Assembly (NCBI GenBank): GCA_945905295.1
Contig: CAMDPX010000050.1
Span: 1-37,139 of the forward strand
Direction of reading: 5' to 3'
DNA: 37,139 bases
Source of the DNA: Planctomyces sp. SH-PL62
GTDB taxonomy: Bacteria > Planctomycetota > Planctomycetia > Planctomycetales > Planctomycetaceae
The translations under genes were made by a program, and so were the position numbers. Below, one piece after another: positions 31,716-37,139 of the stretch. The notes under the pieces were generated by a model. The model had not been told where the DNA came from, did no database searches, and worked only from the letters and a program-made list of their open reading frames with translations. Positions within the stretch are counted from its first letter, which is position 1. The number at the start of each line of letters is the position of its first letter.

Positions 31716-33216
31716 GATTCGAAATCGCTTCGACAGAAAACACGTGACAGCCCCAAGCTGGCAAGTCCACGAACAGGCCGTTGGTGGAAAGTTCCGCTCC
31801 CAAATGATCGTAGCTGGCGTTGTTCATGATGTCTTGGAAGCGGTACGACTTGTTCGATTCGATGGCGAACGGCAGTCGCAGTTTGGTTTGGCTTTGGTGG
31901 TCCGAATAATTCACGGCGGTGATCACTCGATCGGCCGGAGACTTCTCCCAGGCGAAGGCGACGAAGCAATCGTGAGTCGGATTGCCGCCCCAAGCGGGGC
32001 GGCATTCGACGAGCTGCCAGTTTCCATCACGCACCGCCGGAAGTCGCAGCGCGGCAAGAAGGCGGGCGTAGAAGCCGGACAGCGCGGTGTCGATCGGTTC
32101 GGCGGGTGCTCGGACGAGGTGCGGCGAGATGCGTTTGTGGCGGCCTTCGAACTCTCCTTGATGGAAGAAACGCAGGCCGGGTGACAGGAACGTGATGACC
32201 GCGGCTGCTTGGTGGACCTCTCGCGAGAACGTTGCCGCTGCTCGCGGTTCGTCGTGGTTCTCCAGGAAACGGGCGAGCTTGTCCTGATAATCGAGTCCTG
32301 CCCAGAAGTGCTCGCGCACCGGGCGAGCGTGATGCTCACGCAGCCGGTCGTACAGCCGCTTGTCGTAGCAGTAGTCGAAGCCCTGATGTTGCAAATCCCA
32401 TTCGCGGTCCCAATAGACCTCGGCCATGAACTGGAAGTTCGGATGCGCCTGCCGCACCGACTCGGTCGCCTTGGGCCAGAAGAGTTCCGCCTGAATACCC
32501 CAAGTTCGCTCGAACACATCGGGCAAGACGAGCATCGCCATGTCGCAGCGCACGCCGTCGCATTGTCCGGCGATGCGCGTCAGCTCGCCGATCATCGCTT
32601 CCTGCAATTCCGGGTTGCCGTAGTTGAGCTGCAACGTATCGGGCCAGCCCTCGAAGTACGGGTCGCGGCCGTAAGCGAGCAGCAGCGATCCTTCTTTCGT
32701 TTTCACGCGGCAGTAGTTCCGGGGCGAGTGAGCCAAATCCACTTCGCTACCGTGGACGAAGTAGTCCGGATGCTCGTCGATCCACGGATGATCCGGAGCC
32801 ATGTGGTTCGGGACAAAGTCGAGCATCAGCTTCAGTCCGCGCTTCTGCATCCGTGCTCGCAATCGCGCGAGCGCCGCATCGCCACCTAAATCGCGATGGA
32901 CGGCGTAGCTTTGAATGGCGAACCCGGATCCGGCGATGTCTTCTTCTTTGAGGTCTGGCAGCGTCTCCTCGAATTCGCGCCGCCATCCGGGATTCGCTCG
33001 CGAGACCCCCTGCGCGGCGGGGCCGGTCTGCCAGACGCTCAGCAACCAAATCCAATCGAAGCCTTGCTTGGCGAAGTCATCCAGCGCGGAATCCGAGATG
33101 TCGTCCAACGTCGCGCGGCGGCCGAGTGTGCCAGACAACTCCGTCAGCCAAACACGAGTATTGATCTGGTACAGCGAAGGATATCGGGGTGTTCCCATGT
33201 CTTGCGGTTCTTTCAT
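31711..33216 (-). CDS. GH13 alpha-amylase family glycoside hydrolase
   Basis: This is a GH13 enzyme of 501 residues acting on alpha-glucans or a related glucoside. The four GH13 regions are visible: LMLDFVPNHM, DGVRCDMAML (nucleophile Asp), FMAEVYWDRE (acid/base Glu) and FLENHDEPRAA. The N-terminus is YPSLYQINTRVWLTELS, and no signal peptide is seen, so it is probably cytosolic. Substrate (maltodextrin, glycogen or other) cannot be told. Its companions (glgP, xfp, ppk2) suggest a role in glycogen use. The ATG at 33216 is used; an ATG at 33198 is also possible. The stop codon lies in a repeat. Confidence 0.9.
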   Translation of the reverse strand: MKEPQDMGTPRYPSLYQINTRVWLTELSGTLGRRATLDDISDSALDDFAKQGFDWIWLLSVWQTGPAAQGVSRANPGWRREFEETLPDLKEEDIAGSGFAIQSYAVHRDLGGDAALARLRARMQKRGLKLMLDFVPNHMAPDHPWIDEHPDYFVHGSEVDLAHSPRNYCRVKTKEGSLLLAYGRDPYFEGWPDTLQLNYGNPELQEAMIGELTRIAGQCDGVRCDMAMLVLPDVFERTWGIQAELFWPKATESVRQAHPNFQFMAEVYWDREWDLQHQGFDYCYDKRLYDRLREHHARPVREHFWAGLDYQDKLARFLENHDEPRAAATFSREVHQAAAVITFLSPGLRFFHQGEFEGRHKRISPHLVRAPAEPIDTALSGFYARLLAALRLPAVRDGNWQLVECRPAWGGNPTHDCFVAFAWEKSPADRVITAVNYSDHQSQTKLRLPFAIESNKSYRFQDIMNNASYDHLGAELSTNGLFVDLPAWGCHVFSVEAISNP

Positions 33217-33352
33217 TCTTCAAATGGCCGTTGGCACAAGTCGACAACAAGAATGTACGCGCTCACTGAAAACACCCACAACGGAACCGGGCTCACGAAA
33301 TCACCGTGTGTGAAGACTGTCGATGCTTCACCAACTTCAATTCCTGTCGTTT

Positions 33353-33420
33353 ATCCGCGGGCCTTTCTGAATCCGCGGGGTGAAAAGCGGACACCCCGCG
33401 GATTCAGGAAGGCCACGGAT
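33353..33420. repeat. Palindromic repeat upstream of the amylase gene
   Basis: The arms ATCCGCGGGCCTTTCTGAAT and ATTCAGGAAGGCCACGGAT pair with a few mismatches and continue inward as CCGCGGGGT/ACCCCGCGG. The loop is GAAAAGCGG-like. Confidence 0.88.
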
Positions 33421-33624
33421 CAGAAAAAGCAATTGCGGCAATTGAGTCATGCAGGACATCAACAGTGATCACGCACGGTCATTTCGCAGTCATCGTTGTG
33501 CGATGTGGTCTCGAGCCATTTCGGGAGGAATGGCTTGTGCGCGGATCGGAGCGGCCGCGCGCGAACAGGCACAGCGAACAACGATGAACCACAGGCGGTT
33601 CGACGCCTTTGCAAGCGCGTGGTG
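33421..33624. other. Intergenic region between two repeats; no gene seen
   Basis: This part of the 695-base divergent gap upstream of the amylase and the secreted protein at 33912 holds no supported gene. The flanking repeats (33353-33420 and 33625-33751) account for most of the rest. Confidence 0.4.
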
Positions 33625-33751
33625 TTATTGATCCACAGATTGATATTCGCGCGAACTCAATCAACCGCAGGGCGCTAGCCCCGGTTCAAACCGGACGCTA
33701 GCGCGTTCCGGCTGATTTGCCGTGCGCGAATATCAATCTGAAGATCAATAA
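33625..33751. repeat. Long palindrome with a second repeat in its loop
   Basis: The outer arms of 28 bases (33625-33652 and 33724-33751) are almost perfect; the core is CAGATTGATATTCGCGC against GCGCGAATATCAATCTG. The loop contains an inner palindrome at about 33661-33715 with arms GGCGCTAGC and GCTAGCGCG and a central GGTTCAAACC. Confidence 0.92.
33661..33715. repeat. Inner palindromic repeat nested at 33625-33751 (GCTAGCG family)
   Basis: TCAACCGCAGGGCGCTAGC and GCTAGCGCGTTCCGGCTGA pair with four mismatches around the perfect palindrome CCGGTTCAAACCGG. It is inserted in the loop of the outer element. Confidence 0.85.
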
Positions 33752-33911
33752 ATGTGTCGTTGGTTGCCAGTGACAGTGGTGACTGTTGAAATCTGGCGCG
33801 TCGCTTGCGAATGGGAGCGTCAGCGATGCGGAATTCCTTCCGGCAATCAAGTTTGCTCGTCAGCAATGAATTCGACTTGCTTCAGGCTCGTGATCCAGGA
33901 GATGCGACAAC

Positions 33912-35441
33912 ATGTCTCGAAAAAGATTCGTTCATACCACCTTCCTCCAACTCTTGATGGTCCAGTTCTCGCTGGCCGCCGCGTTGTCTCACGCAGCGGA
34001 CACGACGAGCGAATTGCTGTTGCGTGTTCCCCCCTCGGCCAATGCCGTGGCCGTGGTTGATGTCGAAGGCTTATTCAAGAGCAAACACGGCACCAGCGAA
34101 GGGTGGAGCCGTCGCTACGTCTCCGACTATTCCAATGGATTGGTTCCGTTCCCTCCGTCCGTTCAAACGGCGGTGCTGGCGGCCAAGATCGACACCGATT
34201 CGATCAACGCCGAATGGGAACTTGGCTTAGTGCGGCTCAAGTCACCGTTCTCCATGAAGAAGCTGGCCGAGAAGGAATCAGCAACGTTGGAGAAAGTGGA
34301 AGGCCACTCGCTGGTCGCAACGGACCGCCGCACGAACTTCATTGAACTGAAGGCTCAACGACTGGCGGTGACGAATCATCAGAACCGACAAGACGTGGCT
34401 CGCTGGCTGCGAGGGACTCGCGATGCGGCGAAGCCGATGATTTCGGACTACCTGCTCGAAGCCGTGACTGACCCCAAGGGCCAGTACCACTTGGCTCTCG
34501 ACCTGCAGGACGTTTTGCAGTTCGACAATGCCAAGGTGCGTTTACAGAATTCGCCGGCGTTGAAGGGGCAGACAGTGGACCTCGACGCCCTGGCCAAGCT
34601 GGCCGTGGGCTTGCGCGGATTGCGAGTCAGCATCGACGTCGGCGAAACCATCGAAGGCACACTGCGAATCGACTTGAGCGACGAGATCGCGCAGTACGCG
34701 CGCATTTTGCCGCCGATCGCACTGGCGGCTCTCCGAAAAAATGGCGTGTTCATCGAGGAACTCTCCAACGCCAAAGTGGAGTTCGGCGAGAAATCCTTTA
34801 CGTTCGCCGCAACCCTTTCGGAGCCCAGTTTCCGCCGCGTCATCTCGCTCATTCAGCCCTCCGTCGGACACCTTGATGACGGATCGCACGCCGGCGAGTC
34901 CGCAACACCTCCATCAGCCGCGACGGCCGAACAATCTGCGTCCACTCGGTTCTTCAAGTCGATACAAACCCAGCTCAGTGATCTGGAAGCGAACGCTCGC
35001 AAGGCGAAGAACTACGAGTCGTCGGCTCATTGGTTCGAGTCCTACGCCAAGAAGATCAGCCAACTTCCCAGCCGCGACGTCGATCCCGACTTGCTGAATT
35101 ATTCCACGAGCGTCGTCACCAAGCTGCGAGCCATCGCACGCTCGCTGCGCGGCGTGCCGCTCGATGTCTCCGCGTTGCAGTTCGCGAAGAAGCAAGAAGT
35201 CTATGTTTATCCGCAGAACTATTACTCCAACGGTTGGTACGGAGGAGTGAGTTACGGAGCGGGCTACGCCTTCGCCCAGACACGCTACGAGTACCACAAC
35301 AACTTCGCCGAAATCGAAGCCAAGCAAGCCAAGGTGATCGCCGACGCCGAAAAGGACCGCCAAAAAGTCTGGGACATGCTGCTCGACGAAACCCTCTCAA
35401 CCGGCTCACGCCTGTCGCGAAAATACGGCGCGGATCTTTAG
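33912..35441 (+). CDS. Secreted protein of unknown function, paralogue of the gene at 35575-37023
   Basis: The protein has 509 residues and an N-terminal signal peptide (TFLQLLMVQFSLAAALSHAA). It starts its mature part with ELLLRVPPSANAVAVVDVEG, a pattern shared with the neighbouring paralogue (ELLKRVPAGANALMLIDVTA). Both share SPALK...L, GLRGLRVSIDVG/GLTLRIAVG, GTLRIDLSD/GTLRVDFSD and a Ser/Ala-rich linker before a helical region. Around residues 425-455 is a Tyr/Gly/Asn-rich stretch (YPQNYYSNGWYGGVSYGAGY) of low complexity. I do not recognise a family, and no enzymatic motif is seen. GGAG lies about 10 bases upstream of the ATG. Confidence 0.8.
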   Translation: MSRKRFVHTTFLQLLMVQFSLAAALSHAADTTSELLLRVPPSANAVAVVDVEGLFKSKHGTSEGWSRRYVSDYSNGLVPFPPSVQTAVLAAKIDTDSINAEWELGLVRLKSPFSMKKLAEKESATLEKVEGHSLVATDRRTNFIELKAQRLAVTNHQNRQDVARWLRGTRDAAKPMISDYLLEAVTDPKGQYHLALDLQDVLQFDNAKVRLQNSPALKGQTVDLDALAKLAVGLRGLRVSIDVGETIEGTLRIDLSDEIAQYARILPPIALAALRKNGVFIEELSNAKVEFGEKSFTFAATLSEPSFRRVISLIQPSVGHLDDGSHAGESATPPSAATAEQSASTRFFKSIQTQLSDLEANARKAKNYESSAHWFESYAKKISQLPSRDVDPDLLNYSTSVVTKLRAIARSLRGVPLDVSALQFAKKQEVYVYPQNYYSNGWYGGVSYGAGYAFAQTRYEYHNNFAEIEAKQAKVIADAEKDRQKVWDMLLDETLSTGSRLSRKYGADL

Positions 35442-35457
35442 AAGCTGTTTCAAAACT

Positions 35458-35541
35458 CGTAGGTCAGGCTTTCTAGCCTGACTCGAATTGGCAAAACCAC
35501 GTCGATCGTTGATCGGGTCAGCCTGGAAAGGCTGACCTACT
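35458..35541. repeat. Palindromic repeat between the two convergent paralogues (GTAGGTCAGG family)
   Basis: The outer arms CGTAGGTCAGGCTTTC and AGGCTGACCTAC pair with the loop between them, and each half contains a hairpin (GTCAGGCTTTCTAGCCTGAC; TCAGCCTGGAAAGGCTGA). It is related to the middle part of 5065-5195. A decayed half-hairpin (GATTCTGGCAGCATCAGGCC) follows at about 35550-35570. Confidence 0.88.
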
Positions 35542-35574
35542 TCGGGCGCGATTCTGGCAGCATCAGGCCACGGC

Positions 35575-37023
35575 CTAGAACTCCGTTTGATAACGCTTCG
35601 TCATGTCTTTACGGATGGCGGCGGTAGCGTCTTCGATCTCTTTCCAACTGTTGTAGCGCACGGCCTTGGCTTGAGCTCGTTCCTCGGTATCGATTTGGCC
35701 TTTCACGCTGGCGTTCGAACGGACGTTGCTATAGCCGTATTGATCGTAGCTGTATTGATAGTTGCCGTAGACGCTCGACTTTCTTACGCCCGATTTAATG
35801 CCGCTGCCTCGTTCGGCAAGTGCCATCGTGCGAAACGTCTCGCCGATTCGCGCTCCCCAGGCCAGCAGCGTTTCATCGACGTTGAGGATCGGCAGCGCGT
35901 CCACTTTGCGGCCGTAACGTTCCATCCACACAGCGTGGTTGTCGCGCGTGTCGCCAAGCGTCTTGCGGAGGTCTTCAATCAGCACAGAGACCGATTTGAA
36001 ATAGGTCTTCGAAGCGGCCGCCTTCGACGCCTCGGAGGGTGACGCCGAACTGGGCGTGTCGGGAATCTCGTCTTTGAGTGTGCTGAACTTGGTCGAAGGG
36101 AGTTCCAGCAAGCTGAAGACTCGGCGGAGCGCATCGGTCGAGAACGCCCCTTCAAGGACGATCGACTTCAATTCGGTCTTCGCCGTCCATTGATCAAGTC
36201 CCGGCAGATTGGCTCCAAAGGCATCGAGAGCTTCAAGCAAAAACGGCTTGGCTTGTGAGCCGAGCACTTGCGGGCCGTCACTGAAATCGACCCGCAACGT
36301 CCCGCGAGCCGACTGGCCCACCGCGATCCGCAGCGTCAGACCTTGTACGCCGGCGATCAACTTCTCGATCGCGTCCATCTTGGCCGACAACGTTTTCAAC
36401 GCGGGGGACGCCTGCAAGCGTTCTCGCAATCGGTGCGGCTGCGGCACGTCCTTCAAGTCGAGGGCCATCACGATCTGGTTCATCCGATCGACTTGCTTGT
36501 CCGCAACCAAGAGATACCCCGATGACACCATGCCCGCGCTCTCTTGCGCCCAGCGCGACACGAATTGCCGATTCGCGGGGAAGACGACTCCCAACTGCTT
36601 GGCTTCCAGCGCGACGAAGTAGGCATCGCTGGGCGTCCACGCGCAATCGACTCCGCCGATTTTGTCGACGTAGCCCCCCTCCGCGCGGGCGATCGAACGC
36701 ATCGACAGCGGTTCGGTCAGGTTCATGACGGCCAGTTGCCATTCGACGTTCAGCTCGCCGGCGAAATTCAACTGCGAGGCCACGACAATCCGACTCGCTT
36801 CCGGAGGCAGCATCATTGGCCGCTCGACAAACGCTGCTTCGTGCTTCTTCTGCCAGCCTTGAGCCTGCGCCATCGGCGTCGCCTCCAAAGCGGTGACATC
36901 AATCAGCATCAAAGCGTTCGCTCCGGCAGGAACGCGCTTCAAAAGTTCATCGGCGGCCAGCAGCCGACCGGCGGGAACGAGCAGCACAAGCGAGACGACA
37001 ACAGACAGAATGCGGTGCGTCAT
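35575..37023 (-). CDS. Secreted protein of unknown function, paralogue of the gene at 33912-35441
   Basis: From the ATG at 37023 the protein has 482 residues, with a signal peptide (ILSVVVSLVLLVPAGRLLAA). The mature part begins DELLKRVPAGANALMLIDVT, clearly related to its convergent neighbour. Shared blocks include GLTLRIAVGQSARGTLRVDF and a conserved segment TYFKSVSVLIEDLRK, matching TRFFKSIQTQLSDLE. Its late Tyr-rich tract is GNYQYSYDQYGYSNVRSNAS. No family is recognised. GGAG nine bases upstream supports this start over one at 37059. Confidence 0.8.
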   Translation of the reverse strand: MTHRILSVVVSLVLLVPAGRLLAADELLKRVPAGANALMLIDVTALEATPMAQAQGWQKKHEAAFVERPMMLPPEASRIVVASQLNFAGELNVEWQLAVMNLTEPLSMRSIARAEGGYVDKIGGVDCAWTPSDAYFVALEAKQLGVVFPANRQFVSRWAQESAGMVSSGYLLVADKQVDRMNQIVMALDLKDVPQPHRLRERLQASPALKTLSAKMDAIEKLIAGVQGLTLRIAVGQSARGTLRVDFSDGPQVLGSQAKPFLLEALDAFGANLPGLDQWTAKTELKSIVLEGAFSTDALRRVFSLLELPSTKFSTLKDEIPDTPSSASPSEASKAAASKTYFKSVSVLIEDLRKTLGDTRDNHAVWMERYGRKVDALPILNVDETLLAWGARIGETFRTMALAERGSGIKSGVRKSSVYGNYQYSYDQYGYSNVRSNASVKGQIDTEERAQAKAVRYNSWKEIEDATAAIRKDMTKRYQTEF

Positions 37024-37068
37024 GGTGAGGATCTCCAGAAGTGATGTGAAACTGAGCAACGGGGTCGG

Positions 37069-37139
37069 GAGTCTTTTTCATGCCGCACTTCTGGCAACTT
37101 GAATGATGTCAGTCGTGTCGTGCGGCATGAAAAAGACTC
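37069..37139. repeat. Palindrome at the right end of the window
   Basis: The 20-base arms GAGTCTTTTTCATGCCGCAC and GTGCGGCATGAAAAAGACTC are perfect inverted copies separated by about 31 bases. The window ends exactly at the end of the right arm, so the element could extend further. It lies about 45 bases upstream of the secreted protein gene at 35575-37023. Confidence 0.85.

Noticed and set aside
2544..37139. Possible CRISPR array
   Set aside because: The repeats differ from place to place, have no regular spacers, and no cas genes are present. They are dispersed palindromes.

Overview
The window looks like a chromosomal segment of a planctomycete (phylum Planctomycetota). The clues are a secreted protein with DUF1549 and DUF1553 domains and an Ig-like Big_2 domain, a pair of paralogous secreted proteins of no recognised family, Ser/Thr kinase and PP2C genes scattered among housekeeping genes, and a high density of long palindromic repeats between genes. 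No rRNA, CRISPR array or prophage was seen. One tRNA and one SRP RNA are present.

Layout. 1-110: the start of an IS630-type transposase and its outer end, abutting a membrane-anchored protein of unknown function (to 1469) that appears to have lost its N-terminus. 1499-4735 (minus): a ribosome-biogenesis block in transcription order rpsP, trmD, rplS, yraN, ychF-like, with rimM absent between rpsP and trmD. 5223-7721: a lone DUF1549/DUF1553 protein. 7800-12500 (minus): SRP RNA, dnaX, ybaB/ebfC, recR, rpoN. 12694-13986: glgC. 14015-17768 (minus): tadA, tig, tRNA-Gly(GCC), and a Ser/Thr kinase fused to a degenerate receiver. 18129-19197: a possible 55-residue protein and a Tat-exported sugar-isomerase-like protein. 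19239-20908: a small zinc-binding protein and, divergently, a colicin E3-type RNase toxin with its likely antitoxin and a DUF2442 protein. 20935-33216 (all minus): an energy and carbon-storage block with a PP2C phosphatase, a DUF2252/DUF4239 chimera, acetate kinase, a histidine phosphatase, glycogen phosphorylase, phosphoketolase, PPK2 and a GH13 amylase. 33912-37023: two convergent secreted paralogues.

How the genes work together. The 21-33 kb block reads as a route from stored glycogen to ATP. GlgP releases glucose-1-phosphate, phosphoketolase makes acetyl-phosphate, and AckA converts that to acetate plus ATP. PPK2 links the nucleotide pool to polyphosphate, and the GH13 enzyme acts on alpha-glucan. 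glgC, 7 kb upstream of this block, makes the ADP-glucose for glycogen synthesis.

The most striking feature is a set of about two dozen palindromic elements. Most have a REPIN-like plan: two hairpins in inverted orientation inside an outer stem. They belong to many unrelated sequence families and sit at most gene boundaries. Some supply stop codons or sit just upstream of start codons. Two are nested inside other elements. At least four lie in frame inside genes: three in acetate kinase and one in dnaX. No transposase for them is visible here.
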